Positions 24,023-33,240 of a DNA stretch of 64,000 nt are shown here, piece after piece (position 1 is the first letter of the stretch; every line of letters starts with the position of its first letter). The position numbers were made by a program, and so were the translations under genes. Location: contig NZ_WQCF01000008.1 in assembly GCF_013032455.1 (NCBI RefSeq), positions 1-64,000 on the forward strand, read 5' to 3'. The DNA is from Ruegeria atlantica (GTDB taxonomy: Bacteria; Pseudomonadota; Alphaproteobacteria; Rhodobacterales; Rhodobacteraceae). The notes under the pieces were generated by a model that saw nothing but the letters and a program-made list of their open reading frames with translations, was not told the origin of the DNA and ran no database searches.

Positions 24023-24406
24023 ATGGATATAACACATCTGATTGTCGCGATCGTCGCTTTGGGAATTGGTTTGATGATTGGTCAGAGCCGCAATCGAAAG
24101 GACGCGAACGCAATCTTTGGCAGTGCACAATCACCGCCGCAAAACAGCGATTTGGAACAGGAAAAGGGCGCAGGGGGCATGTCCCTTGGAATGCGTCTGT
24201 TCTCATCAGTTTTCCTGTTTGGCTGGCTCATAGCATGGACCGTGGGGATTTTGATGGCCGTTTCAACCTTCGGCTCTGCTGGGGGCACGGCATCCCTGTT
24301 CATGATTGGGTGGTTGATCGCGGCCATCGCTGGTTGGGTTTGGGCAGTCTATACACTGTGGAAGCTGGTAACAGGGCGGCCTGTCAAAATGCGGGGTTGG
24401 AACTGA
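24023..24406 (+). CDS. Small membrane protein of unknown function
   Basis: A 127-residue protein with an N-terminal hydrophobic helix (about 5-21, LIVAIVALGIGLMIG), a polar linker (22-53, RNRKDANAIFGSAQ...) and two further helices (about 58-80 and 90-115, ending WAVYTLWKLVTG). I recognise no family. GAGAGGGA lies 3-4 bases upstream of the ATG at 24023, and a strong-looking promoter precedes it. It splits the string of enolase-superfamily genes and is followed by enzyme 3 after 34 bases. A role as a transport helper or membrane anchor for the pathway is possible but not shown. Confidence 0.72.
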   Translation: MDITHLIVAIVALGIGLMIGQSRNRKDANAIFGSAQSPPQNSDLEQEKGAGGMSLGMRLFSSVFLFGWLIAWTVGILMAVSTFGSAGGTASLFMIGWLIAAIAGWVWAVYTLWKLVTGRPVKMRGWN

Positions 24407-24440
24407 CAAAGCTGCGGCTCCAGCCAAAAGGGGCGCAGCA

Positions 24441-25544
24441 ATGAAGATCACCAAGATAACCCTCTGGTCCGTCGATCTGACCAGCCATGAAACCTATCAC
24501 ATGGCCGAGGGCAAGACCTGCGCGATCGTAACCTCTCATATCCTGTGTCTTGAGACGGATAGCGGCCTGAAGGGTTGGGGTGAGGTCTGCCCGATCCCCC
24601 ACTATTTGCCCGCCTATGCAGGGGGTGTTCCGGGCGCGGTGGCGGAGATGGGTCCGGAAATCCTAGGCATGTCCCCGTTCGGTGTAGATGCGCCGATGCG
24701 TAAACTGGATGCGTTTCTACAGGGGCATCTCTATGCGAAATCCCTCGTGGACATCGCCCTGTGGGATCTGTTTGGTCAGGCCACGGGCCAACCGGTCTAT
24801 GCTTTGCTGGGCGGTCGGACGCGGAAGGACATGCCACTCTATCATTCGATCACCTGTATCGCACCCGACGAAATGGCGCGGATCGCCCAGACCGCTTATC
24901 AGACCGGCATACGCCAGTTTCAGGTCAAACTGGGCGTCGAGGGCGACTGGCAGGCCGATGCCGAGCGGCTGATCAAGGTGCGCGAGGCCGTGGGACAGGG
25001 GCCTTTGGTCTATGGTGACTGGAACTGTGGAGCGTCGCGCCTGCAGGCCACCCGGACAGGCCGCGCGGTTGCACATCTGGATGTCATGCTGGAACAGCCC
25101 TGCAAAACCTTGGAAGACTGCGCCGCTGTGCGACAGGCCACCGGTTTGCCGATGAAGATTGACGAAGGCGCCTTTGATCTGACTTCGTTGCTACGGGCGC
25201 ATGAATTGGGATGTATGGACGCGGTCGCGCTGAAACTGTCCAAGTTCGGCGGTTTGTCTGCCATGCGCCGCGCGCGGGACCTGACCGTGCATTTGGGTGC
25301 CGAGATTTGCGCTGAATGCACCTGGGGATCGGATATCGTGACAGCGGCTTCGCTGCATTTTGCGGCCTCGACCCCGCATGGATCACTGCTGAACACCTGT
25401 GATCTGTCGTCCTATGTTGCACCGCGTGTTTGTCCGAACGCACCAAACCGTGAAAACGGCCGGATTGCTCCGCCGAAAGGTCCGGGGTTAGGTGTGGTGC
25501 CTGATCCCGAAACCCTGGGTTCCCCGATATTGGAGATCGCGTGA
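24441..25544 (+). CDS. Enolase-superfamily enzyme 3 (cis-3-hydroxyproline dehydratase/epimerase-like)
   Basis: A 367-residue MR/MLE family protein. The capping domain ends near 125. Catalytic residues are Lys163 (QVKLGVEGDW), Asp193 (YGDWNCG), Glu218 (LEQPCKT), Asp241 (KIDEGA) and Lys265 (ALKLSKFGGLS). GRIAPPKGPGLGV near the C-terminus resembles the end of the hydroxyproline-betaine 2-epimerase and cis-3-hydroxyproline dehydratase groups. GCAGCA-type purines precede the ATG. It is followed one base later by the aminotransferase, which suggests that its product, or a later keto or semialdehyde intermediate, is transaminated. Confidence 0.85.
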   Translation: MKITKITLWSVDLTSHETYHMAEGKTCAIVTSHILCLETDSGLKGWGEVCPIPHYLPAYAGGVPGAVAEMGPEILGMSPFGVDAPMRKLDAFLQGHLYAKSLVDIALWDLFGQATGQPVYALLGGRTRKDMPLYHSITCIAPDEMARIAQTAYQTGIRQFQVKLGVEGDWQADAERLIKVREAVGQGPLVYGDWNCGASRLQATRTGRAVAHLDVMLEQPCKTLEDCAAVRQATGLPMKIDEGAFDLTSLLRAHELGCMDAVALKLSKFGGLSAMRRARDLTVHLGAEICAECTWGSDIVTAASLHFAASTPHGSLLNTCDLSSYVAPRVCPNAPNRENGRIAPPKGPGLGVVPDPETLGSPILEIA

Positions 25545-25545
25545 G

Positions 25546-26823
25546 ATGCTGAAAATTAACACTCAGTCCGAATGGATCGCCCGCGCGAATGAGGTATTAC
25601 CCGCTGGCGGCTTTGGCAATTTCGACCCGGGTATCATCATCGCCCGTGGCGAGGGGAGCCGTGTTTGGGACGAAGACGGCAATGAATACATCGACTATCT
25701 GATCGGATCAGGCCCGATGCTGCTGGGCCATGGCCACCCCGAGGTGATGGAGGCCGTGCTGGAACAACTTCCCAAGGGAATGACCTTCTTTGCCAATAAC
25801 GCCAAAGGTATCGAACTGGCCGAAACGATCATTGATGCGGTGCCGTGCTGCGAGCAGATCCGCTTTGTCGCTTCAGGTGGCGAAGCGGATATGTACGCGA
25901 TCCGTCTGGCCCGCGCTTACACCGGTCGTGACAAAATCCTGAAATTCGAAGGTGGCTATCACGGCATGAGCGCCGAGGCTCAGATGAGTCTTGCACCATC
26001 GAAGCGGGTCAATTTCCCGCAGGCTGTACCGGACAGCGCCGGGATCCCCGCGGGCGTGGCAGAACAGATGCTGATTGCGCCCTACAACGATCTTGAGGCG
26101 GTCGCTGCTCTGCTGGACGAACATAACGACGTTGCAGCGATCATGGTTGAGCCGTTGCAGCGCATCATCCCGCCTTGGCCCGGCTATCTGCAAGGTCTGC
26201 GCGACCTGTGCAACAAGCACAATGTCCTTCTGATCTTCGATGAGATCGTCACCGGGTTTCGTCTGGCCTATGGCGGCGCGCAAGAGAAATACGGTGTTAC
26301 CCCCGATATCTGCACCTTGGGTAAAATCACCGGCGGTGGGTTCCCTTTGGCTGCGCTGGGCGCAAGCGCCGAAATCATGAAACATTTTGACAAGGCAAAG
26401 GTGGGCGAAGAGGGTTGGCTGATGCAACTGGGTACGCTGTCAGGCAACCCAGTTGCCTCGGTCGCGGGTCTGAAAACGATGGAGATCCTGCGGCGCGACG
26501 GTACCTATGACCAGCTACGCGCAACCGGTGTCGCGTTGCAGCAAATGCAAGCGGATGCACTGAGCAAGGCGGGTATTGAGCATCAGATCGTCGGCGATGA
26601 AACGCTGTTCGATATCTATTTCAACAATGGCGCCTGCCGCGATTATCGCAGTGCCAAACATGATGACCCGCACCGCAACGTGATCTACAACGCTGCGTTG
26701 CGCGACCAAGGGATTTTCAAAGCCCCCGGCAAGCTTTACCCGTCCCTTGCGGTGACAAAGGCAGATCTGGAGAAAACCCGTGATGCTGTTGATAAGGCTG
26801 TGCAGGCAATCAGTGCTACGTGA
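25546..26823 (+). CDS. Class III aminotransferase (glutamate-1-semialdehyde aminomutase-like)
   Basis: A 425-residue PLP enzyme. EYIDYLIGSGPMLLGHGHPEV, the cofactor-binding GGEADMYAIRLARAYTGRDKI, FDEIVTGFRLAYGGAQEKYGVTPD and the Schiff-base Lys260 in TLGKITGGGFPL define the class III/GSA group. Heme biosynthetic genes lie just beyond, but HemL is an unlikely role. The gene follows enzyme 3 by one base and diverges in sequence from classic HemL motifs, so a catabolic aminotransferase or aminomutase on the pathway is preferred. The ATG at 25546 is chosen over an upstream in-frame codon at 25492 lying inside the preceding gene. A hairpin follows the stop. Confidence 0.85.
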   Translation: MLKINTQSEWIARANEVLPAGGFGNFDPGIIIARGEGSRVWDEDGNEYIDYLIGSGPMLLGHGHPEVMEAVLEQLPKGMTFFANNAKGIELAETIIDAVPCCEQIRFVASGGEADMYAIRLARAYTGRDKILKFEGGYHGMSAEAQMSLAPSKRVNFPQAVPDSAGIPAGVAEQMLIAPYNDLEAVAALLDEHNDVAAIMVEPLQRIIPPWPGYLQGLRDLCNKHNVLLIFDEIVTGFRLAYGGAQEKYGVTPDICTLGKITGGGFPLAALGASAEIMKHFDKAKVGEEGWLMQLGTLSGNPVASVAGLKTMEILRRDGTYDQLRATGVALQQMQADALSKAGIEHQIVGDETLFDIYFNNGACRDYRSAKHDDPHRNVIYNAALRDQGIFKAPGKLYPSLAVTKADLEKTRDAVDKAVQAISAT

Positions 26824-26844
26824 CCGTCAGCATTGAAAAGAAAT

Positions 26845-26873
26845 GGGCCGCCGTCGAAATATGACAGCGGCCC
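26845..26873 (+). terminator. Hairpin ending the catabolic cluster
   Basis: Stem GGGCCGC / GCGGCCC, extended by GTC/GAC across one mismatch, 22 bases after the aminotransferase stop. It lacks a U-run. The remaining 170 bases to the hemC stop are AT-rich and show no gene. Confidence 0.55.
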
Positions 26874-27047
26874 TAACCGATCAGTGAACTGGGTAAACTC
26901 TCGCCCCCTCGAATACCACTTAAGCGAATATACTGAAAAATTTTTCGACTTTATCGAGATTGACCCGTCATGGTGATCGGCATGGGACCTTGATGCCAGA
27001 TCGCCATGTTCCCGACAGTGAAGTAGTTCACATTACTCAAATTTTTA

Positions 27048-28007
27048 CTAATTTCTCCAGTCGAAGAAACCCGGGCCCGCTTGCTTCAATAGTTTTTCTG
27101 CCATCGTGCGGCCCATTTCGGAGCCGTCGGCGATGGTGCCGGTGATATCTTCTGAAATTGCCTCGGACCCGTCGGGGCGAAGCACCTCGCCGCGCAGGCG
27201 TAGCTGACCATCCTGTACCTCGGCCAACCCGGCGATGGGCGTTTCACAGGACCCGTCCAGAGCCGCCAACAGTGCTCGTTCTGCAGTCAGACGTTGGCCA
27301 GTTTCGGTATGATGAATCGCTTCAAGCATACCCGCTGCGCGGGAATCCTCAGTACGACGCTCGATGCCGATCGTGCCCTGTGCAATGGCGGGCAGCATGT
27401 CCTCTGGGGCGATGGCGGTCGCCGGGACGTTATCCATGTTCAGGCGGCGGATGCCAGCCATTGCGAGAAATGTACAATCTGCCACGCCGTCCGCCAGTTT
27501 CTTTAGCCGGGTCTGCACGTTGCCGCGAAACTCGACCACGTTCAGGTCGGGGCGCCGGTTCAGCAATTGCGCCCGGCGGCGCAGCGACGACGTGCCGACC
27601 ACCGCACCCTTTGGTAGGTCATGGATCGAGTTCAGGCTGGGGGAGATAAACGCGTCGCGCACATCTTCGCGCGGCAGAAACGTGTCCAGCATCAGGCCTT
27701 CGGGCTGTTCCACAGGCATGTCTTTGGTGGAATGGACAGCGATGTCGATATCGCCGCGCAGCATCGCCTCTTCGATTTCCTTGGTGAACAGGCCCTTGTT
27801 GCCGATCTCTTTCAGCGGGCGGTCCGCGTCGATCATGGCGCGGTTGTCGCCGGTGGTCTTGATCACCACGATTTCGAACGCCTCGTCGGGCAGGTCAAAG
27901 GCGGTGCCTAGCCGTTGCCGGGTTTCATAGGCTTGCGCCAGCGCCAGAGGCGAACCACGGGTGCCAATCTTTAGCGGTGAGTCGGGTGTGGGCAGGGTCA
28001 GTGTCAT
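27048..28007 (-). CDS. hemC: Hydroxymethylbilane synthase (porphobilinogen deaminase)
   Basis: A 319-residue cytoplasmic enzyme (EC 2.5.1.61) that joins four porphobilinogens in tetrapyrrole synthesis. KIGTRGSPLALAQA opens the protein; VHSTKDMPVEQP, GTSSLRRRAQLL and the cofactor-attachment Cys in LDGSCETPIAG follow in the usual order. The start at 28007 gives MTLTLPTPDSPLKIGTRG; a longer frame to 28145 runs into the divergent hemE region and is not needed. It diverges from hemE across 107 bases, a common alphaproteobacterial arrangement. Confidence 0.97.
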   Translation of the reverse strand: MTLTLPTPDSPLKIGTRGSPLALAQAYETRQRLGTAFDLPDEAFEIVVIKTTGDNRAMIDADRPLKEIGNKGLFTKEIEEAMLRGDIDIAVHSTKDMPVEQPEGLMLDTFLPREDVRDAFISPSLNSIHDLPKGAVVGTSSLRRRAQLLNRRPDLNVVEFRGNVQTRLKKLADGVADCTFLAMAGIRRLNMDNVPATAIAPEDMLPAIAQGTIGIERRTEDSRAAGMLEAIHHTETGQRLTAERALLAALDGSCETPIAGLAEVQDGQLRLRGEVLRPDGSEAISEDITGTIADGSEMGRTMAEKLLKQAGPGFFDWRN

Positions 28008-28114
28008 GGGCCAAGCTTTAGTCGCGTCACATTGCCCTGACAATGGGGGCACACCTTGACAAATTGCCACTGAGGGCCGACCCGTTGCGACAAACCAGAC
28101 GATTGGGGACAAAG

Positions 28115-29149
28115 ATGGCCGAGACAAAGAAACTGCTGCGGGCACTGGCGGGCGAAGTACAGGATGTGCCGCCTATCTGGATGATGCGTCAGGCTGGCCG
28201 CTATTTGCCCGAATATCGCGCAACCCGCGCGCAGGCCGGGGATTTTCTGTCACTGTGCTATAATCCTGAGCTGGCCGCCGAGGTCACGTTGCAGCCGATC
28301 CGCCGCTATGGCTTTGACGCCGCGATTTTGTTTGCCGACATTTTGTTGGTGCCGCAGGCGCTGGGCGCGGATTTGTGGTTCGTCACGGGTGAAGGCCCAC
28401 GACTTTCGACCATCACGCAGCAATCAGAATTTGATGTGCTGAAGCCGGTCGAGGATATCCACGAAACCCTGTCACCGGTTTATGAGACCGTCCGCATCCT
28501 GTCGCGGGAATTGCCCTCCGAGACGACTCTGATAGGATTCGCAGGCGCGCCCTGGACTGTCGCGACCTATATGATTGCCGGGCGCGGAACGCCGGATCAG
28601 GGGCCTGCCCATGCGCTGCGCGAGGAAAACACCGCCCTGTTCGAGGCGCTGTTGGAGCGGATCACGCTGGCGACGATCGAATATCTGTCAGCCCAGATCG
28701 AGGCCGGGGCCGAGGTGGTCAAGATCTTTGACAGCTGGGCCGGGTCGCTGAAAGGCGACGCCTTCCAAAAATATGCGGTCGAGCCTTGCCGCGTGATCAC
28801 GCAGGCCATCAAGGAGCGCCATCCCGGCATCCCGGTGATCGGCTTCCCGCGTGAAGCGGGCGATGGGTATATCGGTTTCGCAAAGGCGACCGGTGTGGAT
28901 TGTGTAGCGCTGGACAACTCCGTGTCACCTGAATGGGCTGCCGAACATGTGCAGGTGGATGGCTGCGTTCAGGGCAATCTGGCCTCTTCTCATATGGTAA
29001 CGGGCGGGCAGGCGTTGGTGGATGAAACACGACGGATTGTCGAGGCGTTCTCGAAGGGGCCGCACATTTTTAACCTCGGTCACGGGATCACGCCGGATGC
29101 GGATCCGGAAAACGTTCAGTTGATGATCGACACGGTGCGCGGGCGGTAA
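28115..29149 (+). CDS. hemE: Uroporphyrinogen decarboxylase
   Basis: A 344-residue cytoplasmic enzyme (EC 4.1.1.37) removing four acetate carboxyls from uroporphyrinogen III. The signature [17 protein letters not shown] lies near the N-terminus. [19 protein letters not shown] is the second signature, and the conserved catalytic-pocket Asp sits in [16 protein letters not shown]. The C-terminal [18 protein letters not shown] is also typical. The ATG at 28115 has GGGGA 5-6 bases upstream. It is divergent from hemC, the preceding pathway step but one. Confidence 0.98.
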   Translation: MAETKKLLRALAGEVQDVPPIWMMRQAGRYLPEYRATRAQAGDFLSLCYNPELAAEVTLQPIRRYGFDAAILFADILLVPQALGADLWFVTGEGPRLSTITQQSEFDVLKPVEDIHETLSPVYETVRILSRELPSETTLIGFAGAPWTVATYMIAGRGTPDQGPAHALREENTALFEALLERITLATIEYLSAQIEAGAEVVKIFDSWAGSLKGDAFQKYAVEPCRVITQAIKERHPGIPVIGFPREAGDGYIGFAKATGVDCVALDNSVSPEWAAEHVQVDGCVQGNLASSHMVTGGQALVDETRRIVEAFSKGPHIFNLGHGITPDADPENVQLMIDTVRGR

Positions 29150-29153
29150 ACGA

Positions 29154-29171
29154 AAGGGGGCCAGCCCCCTT
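29154..29171. terminator. Bidirectional hairpin between hemE and the CoA-transferase gene
   Basis: A 7-bp stem AAGGGGG / CCCCCTT with loop CCAG lies five bases after the hemE stop. On the minus strand it is followed by TCGTTTACC, so it can serve both convergent genes. Confidence 0.55.
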
Positions 29172-29206
29172 CTTGGCCTGTGGCCAATTCATTCCCCGGG
29201 ATATTT

Positions 29207-30316
29207 TTAGCCAGATGAAGAGGCGGATGCCTGTTGTGCGTCAAGCTCGTTCAGGATGTCCTGACGGTGTTCACCCCGGGCCGGGCTGGGTTTGGATTGC
29301 CATTCGGAGGTTGAGAATCTGGGGGCGGCGGCGGCTTGTAGAGTGCCATCTGTCTTGCGCCATGTCTGACGTGCCGCATTCATTGGATGGGACTGCGCTT
29401 CGGTCGGGCTGAGAACTGGCGCAACGCAGGCATCGGAGCCGCTAAAGAGATTTGCCCAATGGTCTCTTGGTTCGCTGGCGAATGTTTCGATCAAGCGTTG
29501 GGTCAGTGCAGGCCATGTTGCGCGGTTGTATTGCTGCTGGAAGCCCGAGTCGTCTGAAAGGCCCATTTTGTCCAGAAACAGCGCGTAGAATTTGGGTTCA
29601 AGGCATTGCACCGTCACGTAGCCGCCGTCGGAGCAGGTATAGGTGCGGCTCCAATGCGGGCCGTCCAGCAGGCTCTGGCCGCGAGTTTCGGTCAGGTTGC
29701 CGGTTTGGCCGATGCTCATGAGCAGGTTCATCATATGGACTGAGCCGTCGTAGATGGCGGCGTCGACCACGGTACCTTTACCGGATCTTTGCGCGTTCAG
29801 CAGCCCGGCCAGAAGACCCGCGACCAGATACATGGCACCGCCACCAATATCACCGACCAGCGTGGCGGGTGTTTGCGGCGGTTGGCCGGGTTGAGACGCG
29901 TACCAGAGCGCACCGGACAGGGCGATGTAATTCAAGTCATGCCCGGCCGTTTTCGACAGGGGGCTGTCTTGGCCCCAGCCTGTCATCCGGCCATAGACCA
30001 GCCTTGGGTTCTTCTCATGGCAGGGTACTGGGCCGAGCCCCAGTTTTTCCATTACGCCCGGACGGAAGCCTTCGATCAGCGCATCGGCTGAGCTGATCAG
30101 GCGTTTGGCGATCTCCAAATCATTTGCGTCTTTCAGATCCAGCTCAATCGACCGCTTCCCGCGATCTAGAATAGATCGTTCGGGCATGCCCGGCGTCACC
30201 GGCTGCCCCTTGCGGTGGATGGTGATGACGTCGGCACCCATATCCGCCAACAGCATGGCGGCAAAGGGGGCGGGTCCCAATCCTTCGACCTCGATAATCC
30301 GGATACCGTTCAGCAT
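29207..30316 (-). CDS. CaiB/BaiF CoA-transferase family (alpha-methylacyl-CoA racemase-like)
   Basis: A 369-residue class III CoA-transferase family protein. [35 protein letters not shown] is the family N-terminus. [11 protein letters not shown] and [19 protein letters not shown] follow, and the catalytic-type Asp lies in [19 protein letters not shown]. These features match alpha-methylacyl-CoA racemases (MCR/AMACR) more than strict transferases, for example [14 protein letters not shown] racemase would interconvert (R)- and (S)-2-methylacyl-CoA esters. The start at 30316 gives the canonical short N-terminus. It is convergent with hemE and divergent from the ABC transporter. Confidence 0.87.
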   Translation of the reverse strand: MLNGIRIIEVEGLGPAPFAAMLLADMGADVITIHRKGQPVTPGMPERSILDRGKRSIELDLKDANDLEIAKRLISSADALIEGFRPGVMEKLGLGPVPCHEKNPRLVYGRMTGWGQDSPLSKTAGHDLNYIALSGALWYASQPGQPPQTPATLVGDIGGGAMYLVAGLLAGLLNAQRSGKGTVVDAAIYDGSVHMMNLLMSIGQTGNLTETRGQSLLDGPHWSRTYTCSDGGYVTVQCLEPKFYALFLDKMGLSDDSGFQQQYNRATWPALTQRLIETFASEPRDHWANLFSGSDACVAPVLSPTEAQSHPMNAARQTWRKTDGTLQAAAAPRFSTSEWQSKPSPARGEHRQDILNELDAQQASASSSG

Positions 30317-30468
30317 TATGCCCCCTCGTTTTTACGCAGGGTTCAAGGATCGCCCGCAAATTGCAAGCAGTACGTCGAGAACATAAAAAAGCGCAGGGGC
30401 TTGTGCGAAATTGGCCTGTTCTGCGCTGGTTGGGCGGGGTAGGGTCGCCTCCAGAACGGGGTACTTGC

Positions 30469-31398
30469 ATGACGACCATTCTTTCGATCAAGGACTTGCG
30501 CAAATCCTATGCTGATGGGTTTGAAGCGCTTAAAGGCGTGTCTCTGGATATCGAACAGGGGGAGATTCTGGCGCTACTTGGTCCGAACGGGGCAGGCAAG
30601 ACAACGCTGATTTCGACCATTTGCGGGATCACGACGCCGACCTCGGGGACGGTGACGGTGGGCGGCCACGATATTCAAACCGATTTCCGTGCTGCGCGCC
30701 GGATGATCGGGCTGGTGCCGCAGGAGATCGCTCTGGAGCCGTTCGAAAAGGTCTGGAACACGGTTCGCCTGTCGCGCGGGTTATTTGGGCTGGGCCGCGA
30801 TGATGCAAGGATTGAAGACATTCTGCGGAAACTGTCCCTGTGGGATAAGCGCAAGAACGCGATCAAGGAGTTGTCCGGAGGTATGAAACGCCGGGTGTTG
30901 ATCGCCAAGGCGCTGTCGCATGAACCGCGCGTCCTGTTTCTGGATGAACCTACCGCTGGCGTCGACGTCGAATTGCGCAAGGACATGTGGGAGATCGTGG
31001 CCGAACTGAAACAGGCCGGTGTCACCATCATCCTGACAACGCATTACATCGAAGAGGCCGAGGCAATTGCCGATCGCGTTGGCGTCATCGACAAGGGCGA
31101 ACTGCTGTTGGTGCAGGAAAAGGACACGCTGATGGCGCAGATGGGGAAAAAGCAGCTTGAGGTGATGCTGAGTGAGCCCATCAATACCATCCCGGATAGT
31201 TTGGCGGCCCATAATCTGGTGCTGAATGGCAATGGCGATGCGCTGGTCTATACCTATGATACCCATGCGGACCGTACCGGCATCACCACGTTGTTGAACG
31301 ACGTGGCGCAGGCGGGGCTGGTGTTGCGGGATGTGCAGACCCGGCAGTCGAGCCTTGAGGAAATCTTTGTTAATCTGGTGTCCGGAGAGCCCGCATGA
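30469..31398 (+). CDS. ABC exporter ATP-binding protein
   Basis: A 309-residue ATPase of the ABC-2 (YadG/CcmA-like) exporter class. Walker [11 protein letters not shown], signature LSGGMKRRV, Walker [13 protein letters not shown] and the switch His in [10 protein letters not shown] are complete. A C-terminal extension (about 215-309) is typical of drug or polysaccharide exporters. The ATG at 30469 gives [14 protein letters not shown]; the open frame upstream overlaps the divergent gene's leader and has no support. It overlaps the permease gene by four bases (ATGA), so the two form one transporter. Confidence 0.94.
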   Translation: MTTILSIKDLRKSYADGFEALKGVSLDIEQGEILALLGPNGAGKTTLISTICGITTPTSGTVTVGGHDIQTDFRAARRMIGLVPQEIALEPFEKVWNTVRLSRGLFGLGRDDARIEDILRKLSLWDKRKNAIKELSGGMKRRVLIAKALSHEPRVLFLDEPTAGVDVELRKDMWEIVAELKQAGVTIILTTHYIEEAEAIADRVGVIDKGELLLVQEKDTLMAQMGKKQLEVMLSEPINTIPDSLAAHNLVLNGNGDALVYTYDTHADRTGITTLLNDVAQAGLVLRDVQTRQSSLEEIFVNLVSGEPA

Positions 31399-32156
31399 AC
31401 TGGTCCGCTGTTGCTGCCATCTACCGGTTCGAAATGGCCCGGTTCTTCCGTACCCTGGCGCAGAGCTTTTTGTCGCCCGTCCTTTCGACCTCGCTGTATT
31501 TCGTGGTTTTCGGCACCGCCATCGGCAGCCGTATTCAAGAGATTGAGGGTGTGTCCTATGGTGCGTTCATCGTGCCGGGGCTGATCATGCTATCAGTGGT
31601 GATGTTGGCGATTTCCAACGCATCCTTCGGAATATATTTCCCGAAGTTTCTGGGCACGATTTACGAGCTGCTCTCAGCGCCTATCAATTTCATCGAAATT
31701 GTAATCGGCTATGTTGGGGCGGCGGCAACGAAGGCGCTGTTCGTGGGCTTGGTCATACTGGTCACTGCGTCTTTTTTTGTGGATTTGCGCATTGAGCACC
31801 CCTTTGCAATGGCAGCATTTCTGATCCTGACCTGTCTCAGCTTTTCCCTTTTGGGGTTTATCATCGGTATATGGGCCAGCAACTTTGAGCAAATGTCGCT
31901 GGTGCCGCAGCTTGTGGTGACTCCGTTGATCTTTTTGGGGGGCACGTTTTATTCTATTTCGATGCTGCCGCCATTGTGGCAGACGATCACCTTGTTTAAC
32001 CCTGTGGTTTACCTGATTTCGGGCTTCCGTTGGTCGTTTTACGGGCTTGCGGATGTTCCGATTGGGTTCAGCCTGCTGGCCATTCTGGCCTTTACCGGCG
32101 CGTGTCTGGGCATCATCGGTTGGATCTTTAAAACCGGTTGGCGCATCCGAAACTAA
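31395..32156 (+). CDS. ABC-2 type transporter permease
   Basis: A 253-residue inner-membrane protein with six hydrophobic segments and the ABC-2 pattern: an amphipathic N-terminus, [32 protein letters not shown], and [27 protein letters not shown] near the end. It resembles YadH. It pairs with the preceding ATPase to export an unidentified compound. The genes overlap by four bases, which supports equal synthesis. Confidence 0.94.
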   Translation: MNWSAVAAIYRFEMARFFRTLAQSFLSPVLSTSLYFVVFGTAIGSRIQEIEGVSYGAFIVPGLIMLSVVMLAISNASFGIYFPKFLGTIYELLSAPINFIEIVIGYVGAAATKALFVGLVILVTASFFVDLRIEHPFAMAAFLILTCLSFSLLGFIIGIWASNFEQMSLVPQLVVTPLIFLGGTFYSISMLPPLWQTITLFNPVVYLISGFRWSFYGLADVPIGFSLLAILAFTGACLGIIGWIFKTGWRIRN

Positions 32157-32270
32157 CCGGCAGTGGGGCGTTGCATTTTTGCCCACTGCCCTCAGGAAAT
32201 GTGTTCACGTCACGGATATCAGCCAAACGGTCCCTTGTTTACCGGTTGGGCGCACTCTACATCGGCACCC

Positions 32271-33068
32271 ATGAAACTCAGCCTGCCGTTTCTCAAAAAA
32301 CAACCTTGTGTGGCCGTTGTGCGCCTGTCCGGAGCCATCGGAATGGCCGGACGCGGGTCAATGTCCGACACCGCGCTGGCCGCGGTTTTGGAAAAAGCCT
32401 TTCGCAAGGGTAAGCCCGCTGCCGTCGCGCTTGAGATCAACTCACCCGGTGGATCGCCGGTGCAAAGCTCATTGATCGGGGCGCGAATCCGGCGGTTATC
32501 TGAGGAATTGAACGTTCCTGTCATCGCCTTTGTCGAGGATGTCGCCGCTTCGGGCGGTTATTGGCTGGCGGCGGCTGCAGATGAGATCTATGCCGATGAC
32601 AGCTCGGTTCTGGGATCGATTGGGGTGATATCCTCGGGGTTCGGCGCGCATGTCCTGTTGCGAAAACAGGGTATCGAGCGCCGCGTACACACCGCTGGCA
32701 AATCGAAGTCCATGCTGGACCCGTTTGCGCCCGAAAAAAAAGAGGATGTCGCCCGGCTGGAAGGGCTGTTGGCCGACATCCATGAGAACTTTATCACCCA
32801 TGTCAAAAACCGGCGCGGTGGTAAGCTGGACGAAAGCCAGGACCTGTTCACCGGAGAAATCTGGTTGGCGCGACGTGCCCAAGAACTGGGCCTGATCGAC
32901 GGCATCGCGCATCTGAAACCAAAGATGCAGGAACGGTTTGGCGATAAGGTCAAATTCCGCCGTTATGGGCTGCGCAAACCGTTGTGGTCACGGTTCGGTG
33001 CGTCCTTGGCGCAGGACGCCATCGCCGGGCTTGAGGAGCGCGCTGCATACGCGCGTTTCGGTTTGTGA
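32271..33068 (+). CDS. S49 family peptidase (SppA/SohB-like)
   Basis: A 265-residue single-domain signal-peptide-peptidase-like serine protease. EINSPGGSPVQSSLIGARIRRL and VIAFVEDVAASGGYWLAAAADEIYAD contain the conserved glycine-rich substrate site and the nucleophile Ser of ASGGY. A Lys in the region following RVHTAGKSKSMLDPFAP would be the general base, as in the SppA C-terminal domain. No clear signal anchor is seen, since residues 1-15 are short and basic-hydrophobic. The ATG at 32271 is chosen to give MKLSLPFLKK; the frame upstream overlaps only spacer sequence. It probably acts at the inner membrane on cleaved signal peptides or membrane proteins. Confidence 0.9.
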   Translation: MKLSLPFLKKQPCVAVVRLSGAIGMAGRGSMSDTALAAVLEKAFRKGKPAAVALEINSPGGSPVQSSLIGARIRRLSEELNVPVIAFVEDVAASGGYWLAAAADEIYADDSSVLGSIGVISSGFGAHVLLRKQGIERRVHTAGKSKSMLDPFAPEKKEDVARLEGLLADIHENFITHVKNRRGGKLDESQDLFTGEIWLARRAQELGLIDGIAHLKPKMQERFGDKVKFRRYGLRKPLWSRFGASLAQDAIAGLEERAAYARFGL

Positions 33069-33069
33069 C

Positions 33070-33240
33070 GTGATTATCAAAATTGTCACTCTGTTTTTGA
33101 TCGCCATGGGAGTATTGGCGATGTTCGGAAAGTTGCGCTTTCCGGGCCAGAAACGGTTGCAATCGGCAAGGTGTCCGCGCTGTGGGCGATTCAGGATCGG
33201 CAAAGGCCCCTGCGCCTGCGAAAAAGGAGGCCGGACATGA
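33070..33240 (+). CDS. Small membrane-anchored zinc-ribbon protein
   Basis: A 56-residue protein starting with GTG one base after the S49 gene stop and ending in an ATGA overlap with the antiporter gene. A single hydrophobic helix (IIKIVTLFLIAMGVLAMFG) is followed by a basic stretch and a Cys cluster CPRCG...CAC, a short zinc-ribbon-like knuckle. Its coupling to both neighbours argues that it is a real gene. The function is unknown; similar tiny proteins sit next to the antiporter in related bacteria as far as I recall. Confidence 0.72.
   Translation: MIIKIVTLFLIAMGVLAMFGKLRFPGQKRLQSARCPRCGRFRIGKGPCACEKGGRT

Noticed and set aside
25546..26823. HemL of tetrapyrrole synthesis, because hemC and hemE follow
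   Set aside because: The gene is coupled to an enolase-superfamily gene and ends with a terminator before the oppositely oriented hemC; a catabolic aminotransferase is more likely.
28008..28114. Chromosomal origin next to hemE, as in Caulobacter
   Set aside because: The hemC-hemE gap is only 107 bases and has no DnaA-box cluster.
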